DNA of 64,000 bases from CAMLIZ01 sp036231905 (GCF_036231905.1 NZ_JAZARE010000004.1:124001-188000), one strand, 5' to 3'. Numbered from the stretch's first letter, positions 39,207 to 49,624 are shown. A program made the numbers and translations. Notes: a model not told the origin generated them from the letters alone.

Positions 39207-41245
39207 CAGCCGGTGCGAAGGGCCTGGGCTGGTACTGGAACCGGCTGCGGCTGATGGGGCCGGCCGAGGTGCTGTACCGCGTGCAGCAGGCGGCCGGCAA
39301 GGCGCTTGTCTCCTTGAAACGTGCGCCAGCGCCCGTCCCGCGGGCGCGGCTGGCGGGATTTGGCAGCCCTTGGTGCACCGCGTGGCCCGGGGACGTCGAT
39401 CCGGCGGTTTACACCCAGGCGGCCGACGCCGTGCTTCAAGGGCGCTGGCAGGTGTTCGCGCTGCACGATGCCCCACTGGGTTTTCCCCCGCGCTGGAACG
39501 TCGATCCGCTCACCGGTACCCGGGCTCCCATGACAGTGGGCAAGCGCCTGAACTACCGCGATGAACGGCTGGTCGGCAACATCAAGTACCTCTGGGAGCC
39601 GTCGCGCCACCTGGAACTCACCACGCTGGCCCAGGCCTACCTGCTGACCGACGACCCGCGCTACCTGGAGGGCTGCCGCGCCCTGTTGGTGTCCTGGTTC
39701 GAGCAGTGCCCGTATCCGCTGGGCGTGCATTGGGCGAGCTCCCTGGAGCTGGCCATCCGCTTGCTCAACTGGGCCACTGCCTGGCACCTGCTTGGCGGGC
39801 AGCACAGCGCACTGTTCCATGGCCCGCAAGGGCAGGCGCTGCAAGCGCAATGGCTGGAGTCGATCTACCGGCACGCCAGTTTCATCGAGGGCTATCTCTC
39901 GCGGTATTCCTCGGCCAACAATCACCTGCTCGGCGAATACATGGGCCTGTTCATCGCCGGGATCACCTGGCCCTGTTGGGACGCTGCCCGGCGCTGGCGC
40001 GACAAGGGCCACGCAGGTTTCGAGGGCGAGGCCCTGCGCCAGACGAGCGAGGACGGCGTCAACCGCGAGCAGGCGATCTATTACCACCATGAAGTGGCCG
40101 ACATGATGTTGATCTGCGGCCTGTTCGGCCTGGGCAACGGGGTGTCGTTCTCGCCGGCCTATTGGGCGCGGCTCGAAGGAATGCTGGACTTCATTGCGGC
40201 GTTGCGCGACCGCGGCGGCCATGTCCCGATGATCGGAGACTCCGACGATGCCCTGATGGTGCGCTGGGACCCTGCGCCCGGCTTCGACCCCTACGCGTCG
40301 CTGCTGGACACCGGTGCGGTGCTGTTTGACCGACCCGACCTGCACACCGGTCGACCACTGGATCGCAAGACACGCTGGCTGCTGGGCTGCGTGCCTGCCC
40401 GCGTGCCGGCCGCGGGTCGACGGGGTGGCCGGTCTGCGTTTCCAGAAGGCGGCTACTGGGTGCTCGCCCACCAACGTGGCGAACCGGGCGAAGTGCGCGC
40501 CGTGGTGGATGCGGGCCCGCTGGGCTACCTGTCGATCGCCGCCCACGGCCACGCCGACGCACTGAGCCTGGTGCTCTCCATTGACGGCAACGAAGTGCTC
40601 ATCGATCCGGGCACCTTTGCGTACCACACGCAGGCCGCCTGGCGGAACTACTTCCGTGGCACCTCTGCACACAACACCGTGCGCGTGGACGGCCTGGACC
40701 AGTCGGTGATCGGCGGCAACTTCATGTGGCTCGACAAGGCCCGTGCACGTTGCCTGGAGCATCACAGCGATGCGACATGCGAGCGGTGGATGGGGGAGCA
40801 CGACGGCTACATGCGTCTGGCGGATCCGGTGCTGCATCGCCGCACCGTCCACTTGGACAAGCGGACGGGCTGCATGACCGTCACCGACACGCTGACCTGC
40901 AAGGGCCGGCACGGAGTCGAGCTGCACTGGCATTTGGCCGAGGGCCTCGAGCCGGCGCTGCAGCCGGACGGCGCCCTGGCGCTGCATCCCGGTGGGCGCC
41001 GGGTCAGCTTCCACTTCGAGGGCACCCCGTCTCACGTGACGCTTCACCGTGCAGAAGTCGACCCCCCGCTGGGCTGGGTGTCGCGTCGCTTCGATACCAA
41101 GTCACCGACCTGGGTGGTTCGCTGTTCTGCCGAGATCGAAGGAAGCAGCACCTTCGTGTGCCGGATCTCCTGGGAGAACGCCGCCGGCATAATTCCAGCG
41201 CCCCACGAGGCAGTTGGAGGGGGGGCGCCCACAAGGCGCCCCTAG
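39203..41245 (+). CDS. heparinase II/III family polysaccharide lyase-like protein
   Basis: A 680-residue protein. The N-terminal part is an alpha-toroid (WNRLRLMGPAEVLYRVQQ; SSANNHLLGEYMGLFIAGI with the conserved Asn-His), and the C-terminal half is the Hepar_II_III beta-sandwich (GGYWVLAHQRGEPGEVRAVV, AAHGHADALSLVLSIDG, RNYFRGTSAHNTVRVDG). Family members cleave uronic-acid polymers by beta-elimination, which fits the uronate-producing genes nearby. No clear signal peptide is present, so the site of action is uncertain. A GC-rich hairpin occupies its last codons. Confidence 0.85.
   Translation: MTAGAKGLGWYWNRLRLMGPAEVLYRVQQAAGKALVSLKRAPAPVPRARLAGFGSPWCTAWPGDVDPAVYTQAADAVLQGRWQVFALHDAPLGFPPRWNVDPLTGTRAPMTVGKRLNYRDERLVGNIKYLWEPSRHLELTTLAQAYLLTDDPRYLEGCRALLVSWFEQCPYPLGVHWASSLELAIRLLNWATAWHLLGGQHSALFHGPQGQALQAQWLESIYRHASFIEGYLSRYSSANNHLLGEYMGLFIAGITWPCWDAARRWRDKGHAGFEGEALRQTSEDGVNREQAIYYHHEVADMMLICGLFGLGNGVSFSPAYWARLEGMLDFIAALRDRGGHVPMIGDSDDALMVRWDPAPGFDPYASLLDTGAVLFDRPDLHTGRPLDRKTRWLLGCVPARVPAAGRRGGRSAFPEGGYWVLAHQRGEPGEVRAVVDAGPLGYLSIAAHGHADALSLVLSIDGNEVLIDPGTFAYHTQAAWRNYFRGTSAHNTVRVDGLDQSVIGGNFMWLDKARARCLEHHSDATCERWMGEHDGYMRLADPVLHRRTVHLDKRTGCMTVTDTLTCKGRHGVELHWHLAEGLEPALQPDGALALHPGGRRVSFHFEGTPSHVTLHRAEVDPPLGWVSRRFDTKSPTWVVRCSAEIEGSSTFVCRISWENAAGIIPAPHEAVGGGAPTRRP
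41222..41242 (+). repeat. hairpin before the capK-like gene's ribosome site
   Basis: GGGGCGCC and GGCGCCCC form perfect 8-base arms with loop CACAA. The stem ends right before the TAG stop of the heparinase-like gene, whose bases also form part of the TAGGAG ribosome site of the next gene. Ribosomes finishing the first gene would melt it, giving translational coupling. Confidence 0.5.
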
Positions 41246-41255
41246 GAGCACGGCT

Positions 41256-42725
41256 TTGGCATTCGAGGATCTGGTCCACCCGTACCTGGGCGCCTACACC
41301 CGCTCTCCGCAGTGGGTGAAGTCGAGCCTGGGATGGGCCTATGCACGGCTGCCCAAACCCTGGCGCCTTGGATGGGACCACCGCCGCTGGGAGGCGCTGG
41401 CTAGCGAGCGCCGGCCGGAAGAGCTCGGCCGCGATGCCAGGCAGCGCCTCGGGCGCACCCTGCAGATCGCACTTGAAACCGTTCCTGCCTATGCCGCATA
41501 CAGGCACCTGCGTTCAGCCCTGGACCGGCCTTCCGAGGTGCTGCAGCAGTTGCCTCTGGTGAGCAAGCTCGAGATCAAGAAGGACCTGCAGGCCTACCTC
41601 TCCACCGCGTCGCCGGCGGCTCGACGGCTGGAATGTTTCACCGGCGGATCCACGGCGAACCCGATGCGGTTTTTCCTCGAACGGCACGTCACGCGCACCC
41701 GCGAATACGCCTTCATGGCCGACTTCCATGCGCGTGTGGGCTATACCGAGCGCGACCGCGTGCTGGCATTGCGCGGCCGCACCGTGCCCAGCGCCGCCGG
41801 CGGCGGGCGGCTGTGGATGTATGAGCCCATCAAGCGGCAGCTGATCCTCAGCACGGATCACCTGTCCCCGGCCAACATGCCGGAGTATGTTGAAGCCATG
41901 CGCCGCTGGTCTCCCACGCTGGTGCAGGCATTCCCCTCGGCGCTGTATCCGGTGGCGAAGTGGCTGGCGCTTCACCCGGCGCCCGATGTCACGGGGCGCA
42001 TCAAGGGCATCCTGCTTTATTCAGAGACAGTGCACGACTACCAATACGACCTCTTTGAGCGCGTCTTCGGCTGCCCTGTCCTGCGCCATTACGGCCATTC
42101 CGAGCGAGGTGTGATGGCTGCGTCGATGCCGGGCGACGACCGCTACTTTTTCTGGCCGCAGTACGGCCACATGGAGCTCGTGGATGCCGAGGGCCGGAGG
42201 GTGGACGCGCCGGGAGCCCTGGGCGAGATCGTGTGCACCAGCTTCGACAACGCTGTGATGCCGTTCGTGCGTTACCGCACCGGCGACCTCGGGGTGCTGA
42301 GCACGCACCCCAACGACACCTTGCCCGGGTTCCCCGTGCTGGAACGCATCCAGGGCCGGCTGCAGGAGATGGTGCAATGCCGGGACGGGCGCCTGATCAG
42401 CATCACCACCCTGGGTGCTGCCCACTTCAACGAGCTGTCGGACGTGACTGCGATCCAGTACGAACAGCATCAGCCGGGGCTGGTCGAGCTCAAGGTGGAA
42501 ACGCGGGCTCCGCTGTCTGGGCGCTCCAAAGCCCTGATCGCCGATGCGGTGCACGACAAGACCCAGGGGGGCTGCGAGGTGAAGATCCTCGAGGTGCCCC
42601 AGATCGCCCGCACGCCGGCGGGCAAGCAGCTGATGTTGATCCAGCACCTGGACTTGAGCAGGGAATTCGCGGCACCGGATGCTCGCATGCCGGCCGGTGG
42701 AAGCACCCCTCACACAGGGGGTTAG
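41256..42725 (+). CDS. CapK/PaaK-like adenylate-forming enzyme (TTG start)
   Basis: A 489-residue CapK-group protein, more divergent than the other two. The AMP-binding loop reads FTGGSTANPMRFF (about 128-140), A5-like HYGHSERGVM, A8-like RYRTGDLGVL, and the C-terminal Lys is in TPAGKQLMLIQH. TTG 41256 is favoured by TAGGAG 7 bases upstream. The C-terminus ends in GGSTPHTGG, encoded by a small CCCCTCACACAGGGGG palindrome. It probably activates a carboxylate for modification of the EPS; substrate unknown. Confidence 0.8.
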   Translation: MAFEDLVHPYLGAYTRSPQWVKSSLGWAYARLPKPWRLGWDHRRWEALASERRPEELGRDARQRLGRTLQIALETVPAYAAYRHLRSALDRPSEVLQQLPLVSKLEIKKDLQAYLSTASPAARRLECFTGGSTANPMRFFLERHVTRTREYAFMADFHARVGYTERDRVLALRGRTVPSAAGGGRLWMYEPIKRQLILSTDHLSPANMPEYVEAMRRWSPTLVQAFPSALYPVAKWLALHPAPDVTGRIKGILLYSETVHDYQYDLFERVFGCPVLRHYGHSERGVMAASMPGDDRYFFWPQYGHMELVDAEGRRVDAPGALGEIVCTSFDNAVMPFVRYRTGDLGVLSTHPNDTLPGFPVLERIQGRLQEMVQCRDGRLISITTLGAAHFNELSDVTAIQYEQHQPGLVELKVETRAPLSGRSKALIADAVHDKTQGGCEVKILEVPQIARTPAGKQLMLIQHLDLSREFAAPDARMPAGGSTPHTGG

Positions 42726-42870
42726 CGCTGTGTGCCATTGCGGGTGTCGGGCGCGGTTTGTGCTCTTTTCGCGCGCCGTTGCCTGCACAGCCCGGTGGTG
42801 CGCGGCGCATGGCCAGGCTGTCGGCACAGTCGGCCATTGAATTTGCAAGCTTTACATGGGAAATAGAACG

Positions 42871-44187
42871 ATGAAAGTCAGTATCTTCGGCCTCGGGTAT
42901 GTTGGTGCGGTATCGGCCGGTTGCCTCGCACAGGATGGTCACAGGGTGATCGGTGTGGACCCCAACCGCACCAAGGTGCAACTGGTCAACGAGGGGACCA
43001 CGCCGATCGTCGAAAAGGACATCGGCGAAATGATCGCCGCCAATGTCAAGAATGGGCGGCTGACTGCCACGACGGACGTCGCCGAGGCGGTCGCGGGCAC
43101 CGACATCTCGCTCATCTGCGTGGGCACGCCCTCGCAGCTCAACGGCAACCTGGACCTGTCCTACGTGCGGCGGGTGTGCGAGGAGATCGGCGCAGCCATC
43201 GCGCGCAAGGCGGAGTTCCATGTTGTGGTGGCCCGCTCCACCATGCTGCCCGGCTCCATGCGCGACGTGGTGATCCCGACCCTGGAGGCGGCTTCGGGCA
43301 AGAAGGCGGGTGTCGACTTTGGCGTGTGCAACAACCCCGAGTTCCTGCGCGAAGGCACGGCGGTCTACGACTACTACCACCCGCCCAAGACCGTCATCGG
43401 CGAGAGCGATACACGTGCGGGCGACGTGCTGGTGCAGCTGTACACCGGCATGAACGCACCGCTGATCCGCACCAGCATCGAGACGGCGGAAATGGTGAAG
43501 TACACGGACAACGTGTGGCACGCGCTCAAGGTGGGCTTCGCCAACGAGATCGGCAACCTGTGCAAGCCGCTGGGCATCGACAGCCACCAGGTGATGGAAA
43601 TCTTCTGCCAGGACACCAAGCTGAACCTCTCACCGTACTACCTGAAGCCAGGCTTCGCCTTCGGCGGCTCCTGCCTGCCGAAGGATGTGCGCGCGCTCAC
43701 CTACAAAGGCAAGTCGCTGGACGTGGCCTTGCCTATCTTGGACGCCATCTTGCCGAGCAACGACCTGCAGGTGCAGCGTGCGGTCGACATGGTGATGTCC
43801 AAGAACAAGCGCCGCATCGGCGTGCTGGGCTTCAGCTTCAAGGCCGGTACCGACGACCTTCGCGAAAGCCCCGTGGTGGAGGTGATCGAGCGCCTGCTCG
43901 GCAAGGGCTATGAACTGCGCATTTACGACCGCAACGTCAACATGGCTGCGCTCACGGGTGCCAACCGCGACTACATCCTCAACCACATCCCGCACATCTC
44001 CCGCATCATGGTGGACAACCTGGCGGACGTGATGGAGTTTGCCGAGGTGATCGTCGTGGGCAACGGCGCGGCCGAATTCCGCACCGCAGTGGAGGGCGTG
44101 CACCCCGGGCAGGTGGTGGTCGACCTGGTCCGCATCGCGGCCGGCCGGCGATCCGAAGAGGGGCGGTATGACGGCATTTGCTGGTAA
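42871..44187 (+). CDS. algD: GDP-mannose 6-dehydrogenase
   Basis: NAD-dependent enzyme of 438 residues that makes GDP-mannuronic acid. It begins MKVSIFGLGYVGAVSAGCLA (Rossmann GxGxxG). It has CVGTPSQLNGNLDLSYVR, the catalytic Cys in GFAFGGSCLPKDVRALTY, SFKAGTDDLRESPVVE and the C-terminal GICW, all of which match AlgD of Pseudomonas more closely than UDP-glucose dehydrogenases; the length also matches. ATG 42871 is preferred over 42856. The next glycosyltransferase overlaps its end by 20 bases. The downstream manC supplies GDP-mannose. Confidence 0.9.
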   Translation: MKVSIFGLGYVGAVSAGCLAQDGHRVIGVDPNRTKVQLVNEGTTPIVEKDIGEMIAANVKNGRLTATTDVAEAVAGTDISLICVGTPSQLNGNLDLSYVRRVCEEIGAAIARKAEFHVVVARSTMLPGSMRDVVIPTLEAASGKKAGVDFGVCNNPEFLREGTAVYDYYHPPKTVIGESDTRAGDVLVQLYTGMNAPLIRTSIETAEMVKYTDNVWHALKVGFANEIGNLCKPLGIDSHQVMEIFCQDTKLNLSPYYLKPGFAFGGSCLPKDVRALTYKGKSLDVALPILDAILPSNDLQVQRAVDMVMSKNKRRIGVLGFSFKAGTDDLRESPVVEVIERLLGKGYELRIYDRNVNMAALTGANRDYILNHIPHISRIMVDNLADVMEFAEVIVVGNGAAEFRTAVEGVHPGQVVVDLVRIAAGRRSEEGRYDGICW

Positions 44188-45373
44188 GCCGCGCCGTGTG
44201 CTGTTCATCGTCGAGAACCTGCCCTCGCCTTTCGATCGAAGGGTGTGGCAGGAGGCGACGACGCTGAAGGGGGCCGGGTATGAGGTCTCCATCATCTGCC
44301 CCACGGGCAAGGGTTTCGAGGCCCGGTACGAGTGCCTGCAGGGCATCCACATCTACCGGCACACCCTGCCCACCGAGGCCGATGGTGCCCTCGGCTACCT
44401 GGTGGAGTATTCGGCCGCCCTGTTCTGGGAGTTCGTGCTCGCCTGGCGCGTGCTGCGCCGGCACGGGTTCGACGCGATCCACGCCTGCAATCCACCAGAC
44501 CTCATCTTCCTGGTGGGCGGCTTCTTCAAGCTGTTCCTGGGCAAGAAGTTCCTCTTCGACCACCACGACATCAACCCCGAGCTCTACGAAGCGAAGTTCG
44601 GCCGGCGCGACTTCTTCTACAGGCTGATGGTGCTGTTCGAACGGTGGACCTTCAAGACGGCCGATGTGTCCATCGCCACGAACGAGTCCTACAAACGCAT
44701 TGCGATCGAACGCGGCGGCATGCCGGCGGACAAGGTCTATGTCGTTCGCAGCGGCCCGATGCTGGAGCGCTTGAAGACCGTGCCTCCGGTACCCGCATTG
44801 AAGAAGGGGCGACGCTACCTGGTGGGCTACGTGGGGGTGATGGGCAAGCAGGAAGGCATCGACTACCTGCTGCGGGCGGCTGCCCACATCGTGCGCGACA
44901 TGGGGCGAACGGATGTGCACTTCGGCCTCGTGGGCGGCGGCACCGAGCTCGAGGAGATGAAGCGCTATGCCGCGGAGCTGGGCATTGCCGAGCATGTCAC
45001 CTTCACCGGCCGCGTGCCGGACCAGGACCTGCTGGAGATGCTGAACACAGCCGACGTGTGCGTGAACCCGGACGTCGCGAACGACATGAACGACAAGTCC
45101 ACCATGAACAAGATCATGGAGTACATGGCGCTGGGCAAACCGATCGTGCAGTTCGACCTTACCGAGGGGCGCTTCTCCGCCGCCGAGGCCTCGGTCTATG
45201 CAACGCGCAACGACGAACGGGACATGGCGCGCAAGATCGTGGAGCTGCTCGACGACCCGCAGCGGCGCGAGCGCATGGGTCGCTTCGGCCGCGAGCGTGT
45301 CGAGAACGTGCTCGAGTGGAAGTACGAAGTGCCGAAGCTGCTGGCGGCCTACGACCGGCTGTTCACCGCCTGA
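44168..45373 (+). CDS. glycosyltransferase family 4 protein
   Basis: GT-B enzyme of 401 residues. It has VLFIVENLPSPFDRRVWQEA at the N-terminus, FLFDHHDINPELYEAKFG mid-domain, VGYVGVMGKQEGIDYLLRAA at the donor-domain start, and a donor-side NDKSTMNKIMEYMALGKPIV (about 314-333). It overlaps algD by 20 bases, so the two are translated together. As neighbour of AlgD it may transfer the mannuronic acid residue; this is inference. Confidence 0.87.
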   Translation: MTAFAGKPRRVLFIVENLPSPFDRRVWQEATTLKGAGYEVSIICPTGKGFEARYECLQGIHIYRHTLPTEADGALGYLVEYSAALFWEFVLAWRVLRRHGFDAIHACNPPDLIFLVGGFFKLFLGKKFLFDHHDINPELYEAKFGRRDFFYRLMVLFERWTFKTADVSIATNESYKRIAIERGGMPADKVYVVRSGPMLERLKTVPPVPALKKGRRYLVGYVGVMGKQEGIDYLLRAAAHIVRDMGRTDVHFGLVGGGTELEEMKRYAAELGIAEHVTFTGRVPDQDLLEMLNTADVCVNPDVANDMNDKSTMNKIMEYMALGKPIVQFDLTEGRFSAAEASVYATRNDERDMARKIVELLDDPQRRERMGRFGRERVENVLEWKYEVPKLLAAYDRLFTA

Positions 45374-45378
45374 GCCGC

Positions 45379-45415
45379 AAACGAAAAAGCCCGCCTGGCG
45401 AACCAGGCGGGCTTG
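45379..45415 (-). terminator. intrinsic terminator between convergent genes
   Basis: The stem AGCCCGCCTGG/CCAGGCGGGCT with loop CGAA is followed, on the minus strand, by TTTTTCG. It is a textbook terminator for the minus-strand hydrolase gene and may also slow the plus-strand EPS transcript that ends here. Confidence 0.85.
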
Positions 45416-45436
45416 GCCGAAGGTCGGACGAGGGGA

Positions 45437-47200
<1,764 letters not shown>

Positions 47201-47569
47201 GGATCGTGTCTCAGGTTCGCTAAACAAGCCGGCCCATTGCTCCGTGCAAGGAGGCTGGAACGGCGATGAACAGTGCGTTCAGCGAGCAGCCGACGGGGTC
47301 GGCGTGACGCGATGCGTGGGGCACCGCCTCGGCACTGGGCCGGAGTTGTCAGGCTGGGTGCCTGAGCGTTGGCTTCCGGTTGAAGTTGTCTGTGACTTCG
47401 GCGGGAGCGGTGTCTGGAGTAGGCCGCTTTTGTAAACCGGCTGCCCGTGTAGAAACCGGATGTATCGCGCCCGCGCCCAGTGCGGGCTGGATGTCATTGC
47501 GATACCTGGTCGGAATCCTTCGTCCATACCCTTCCTCCTCGCCCATTCAATGGGACTGAGGGGCGAATG

Positions 47570-47585
47570 CGCAGGTTTTGTGCCG
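47570..47585 (-). promoter_or_regulatory. candidate sigma-54 promoter of the (Pro-Ala)75 hydrolase gene
   Basis: Read on the minus strand, CGGCACAAAACCTGCG has GGCAC and TGC with the obligatory 10 bases between GG and GC. Transcription would start near 47558, about 358 bases before the gene. It lies just past the terminator of the upstream gene. It shares CGGCA-Y-R-R-AACCTGCG with the site at 49435. Confidence 0.5.
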
Positions 47586-47707
47586 ACTGTCGAAACGCCA
47601 ATAAGGTCACGACCGGGCCCGCTTGTGGGGCAGTTGGCGAGACGGCTGGTTACACCGGCGACTCAAAGGGTCAATCGCGCGGCACGCTCTGCCGCGAATG
47701 GACGAAA

Positions 47708-47734
47708 AAAAGCCCGGCGGACCGGGCGTTTTCT
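47708..47734 (-). terminator. intrinsic terminator of the 47751 hydrolase gene
   Basis: On the minus strand, CCCGGTCCGCCGGG forms a tight stem followed by CTTTTTTTCG, 20-40 bases after the stop codon. Confidence 0.85.
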
Positions 47735-47750
47735 AAAACGTGAAGAAACG

Positions 47751-49106
47751 TCACTTCACCATGATCAGCCCGCTCTTGGGCGGCAGGCTCACCACGCGTT
47801 CGGCCAGGCCGTTGTTGACCACCGGGTCCTTGGTGCCCTTGATGTGCTTGTAGCCCGTACCGAGGTCGATGGACAGGGTCGAGTTGCCGGGGTTCACCAG
47901 CACCACACCGTTGCTGTAGCGGCGCATCCAGATGCCCGAGGAAGTCGGTGCCTTCGGCGGCGCGTCAACGGCCGTTCCCAGCGACGCAGAAAATTCATCG
48001 GCCCAGTACGGGACGGTGAGGCCGTTGACGGTGTAAGCGAAGTAGCCGTTCTCCAGCAAAGCCGATGCGAATCCATAACGTGCCTGGGCGGGGTTCGCGC
48101 CCGAGATGCCGCAGGCCTGGAAGATCACGTCGTGCGGCGCCTTGGTGTTGGCAATGTGGGCGCGGTAGCGCTCCATCATCTTGTCCCAGCCGGCCCACGT
48201 CTCCAGTGACCAGGACTTGCCCATCAGGCACTCGTTGAACGAGCCTTCCATCTGGCCTTTGTACTCGGCGTAGCCCAGGTCGTTGTCCGCGTTGCCCAAG
48301 ATCTTGAGGCTGGGATTCAGAGCGCGCAGGCTGTTCCAGTAGTTCACGTAGCCGCTGCGGAACGCGGCCATGATCGTCGGGTCATTGCGCGACTGGTTGG
48401 TGCCGATGCGCATCAGGTCCGCGTCATAGCGAGGCTGGAACATGACGTTGTCGGTGTAGACATAGTTCAGCCCTGTCAAAGTGCGCAACAGGCTGTTGCT
48501 GTCGTACTCCGCCTTCCATTGGGGCCAGCGCTTGCCGCCATACACGGGCGCCCAGTTCGTGGGGTTCACCTCATAGGCGTCGAAGTTGGACGTCCACTGC
48601 ACTCGACTCCCCGCGGCATTTCGAACCCACCAGTTGGCGCTGTTCACCTGCGTCACCTGGGGATAGGTGTCCGTGCCTGGCGTCGCAGTCCCGATCAATT
48701 CATTGAGCAGGACGTACTGAGCCAGCTTGATGCCCGGGTTGATGGCACGCAGGTTGTTGATGGTCCCCTGCATAGCGCTCACGCCCATGCTCGGGTACAT
48801 GTTGAGGATCACGAAGCCGAACTTGCCCACAGCCGCCTGTGTTGCACTGTCCAGCTTGCCGTACGCCAGGGTGGCGGTTCGTGCTGCGGCGGACGTTGCG
48901 GGTGCCGGAGCCGGCGCGGGTGTGGGAGCCGGCGCGGGGGCCGGCGCAGGAGCCGGTTTGGGCGCCGGTGCCGGGGCGGGCGCCGGCGCACCGTTGATCG
49001 GAACAAAAGCGGCCTGAGCGGCCAGAGGGGCTGCGGCGACTGCTGCGCAGCTGACGAACAGGCGGACGAGGGATCGGGTTCGTTGAGAAACGGGGGTCGA
49101 GTTCAT
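47751..49106 (-). CDS. GHL15-like putative glycoside hydrolase with short Pro-Ala linker (copy C)
   Basis: A 451-residue secreted protein. A Sec signal peptide (MNSTPVSQRTRSLVRLFVSC start, cleavage after AAQA, about residue 32) has no lipobox. The mature start AFVPINGAP mirrors AFIPIGGVP of copy B. A 31-residue linker (40-70) is built as (Ala-Pro)5-Lys-Pro, (Ala-Pro)5-Thr-Pro, (Ala-Pro)3-Ala. The GHL15-like domain follows with the same motifs as copy B (VILNMYPSMGVSAMQGTIN, YTDNVMFQ, GNADNDLG, EGSFNECLMG) and very high similarity, so the two arose by recent tandem duplication. ATG 49106 starts the signal peptide. Confidence 0.82.
   Translation of the reverse strand: MNSTPVSQRTRSLVRLFVSCAAVAAAPLAAQAAFVPINGAPAPAPAPAPKPAPAPAPAPAPTPAPAPAPATSAAARTATLAYGKLDSATQAAVGKFGFVILNMYPSMGVSAMQGTINNLRAINPGIKLAQYVLLNELIGTATPGTDTYPQVTQVNSANWWVRNAAGSRVQWTSNFDAYEVNPTNWAPVYGGKRWPQWKAEYDSNSLLRTLTGLNYVYTDNVMFQPRYDADLMRIGTNQSRNDPTIMAAFRSGYVNYWNSLRALNPSLKILGNADNDLGYAEYKGQMEGSFNECLMGKSWSLETWAGWDKMMERYRAHIANTKAPHDVIFQACGISGANPAQARYGFASALLENGYFAYTVNGLTVPYWADEFSASLGTAVDAPPKAPTSSGIWMRRYSNGVVLVNPGNSTLSIDLGTGYKHIKGTKDPVVNNGLAERVVSLPPKSGLIMVK
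48897..48989 (-). repeat. short Pro-Ala-coding repeat with 36-base period
   Basis: 93 bases encode 31 residues of Ala-Pro repeats in which every sixth Ala is Lys or Thr, giving a 12-residue (36-base) superstructure. Codons are more mixed than in the 75-copy array of the paralogue, so it looks older or less slippage-prone. Confidence 0.85.
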
Positions 49107-49624
49107 GGTGATTCGCTTGGGGCATGCCCTGCAGACGGGCAGGACATGAAAACTGGGCAAGGACTTCGGCGCCTGGCAAAGCAGTGCCGCGTGCGGTGTC
49201 TGTGCACCGCATCGGTCCGGAGAGCCGGGCAGCGCCCGGTGGTACCGCTCAGCCGGCGTGGAAGCCGGTGGCGGTGGAGACGGTCAACCTACCGAGGGTT
49301 CGGCGGGTTCGTCTGAGCCTCGCGCCCGGCGGGCACGGTAATGGCTGGATGATGGTTCGCGGCGCTTCGCACCGCACGAAACTGTAAGTTTCACTAGCGC
49401 GCTCCATCGGTGATTACTGCAAGCCGAGGGAGAACGCAGGTTCCATGCCGGGCAAGGCAGGGGGTGCATTGGGCCGAAATTGCCGCATGTCGTCGCTGCT
49501 TCGGCACACGGAGTTACGGGGCTGACGCACGACGTCAAAACCGACCTTTCTGCGACAAATTCCGCAGCAGCCATTTGTTCGTGTTTGCATCGATGTAACC
49601 CCAAGCAGCGGAGCCGCCACCAGG
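49107..49624. other. 518-base divergent intergenic region
   Basis: It separates copy C (minus) from ugd (plus). It contains a candidate minus-strand sigma-54 promoter (49435-49450), a short perfect hairpin GAAACT-GTA-AGTTTC (49378-49392), and another small hairpin CTGCG/CGCAG (49550-49567) in the upstream region of ugd. No coding frame is convincing and no clear ugd promoter is seen. Confidence 0.55.
49435..49450 (-). promoter_or_regulatory. candidate sigma-54 promoter of the copy C hydrolase gene
   Basis: Read on the minus strand, CGGCATGGAACCTGCG keeps GG and GC at the correct 10-base spacing. It nearly repeats the site in front of copy B. The predicted start near 49424 leaves a leader of about 318 bases. 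Confidence 0.5.

Larger units (their letters stand above)
47201..47750. other. 550-base intergenic region between the two linker hydrolases
   Basis: No convincing gene is present. It holds the terminator of the 47751 gene (47708-47734), a candidate sigma-54 promoter on the minus strand (47570-47585), and a pair of AAACCGG direct repeats (47434-47440 and 47453-47459). The remaining 230 bases before the 45437 gene would be a long untranslated leader with no recognised riboswitch. Confidence 0.6.

Noticed and set aside
42826..42848. Sigma-54 promoter in front of algD (CGGCCATTGAATTTGCA)
   Set aside because: GG and GC are 11 bases apart instead of the strict 10, and the gene is probably read through from the upstream EPS genes.
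49114..49128. Another GG-N10-GC match on the minus strand before copy C
   Set aside because: It lies 8-22 bases before the start codon, so transcription would begin inside the gene, and the -12 part reads AAGC.
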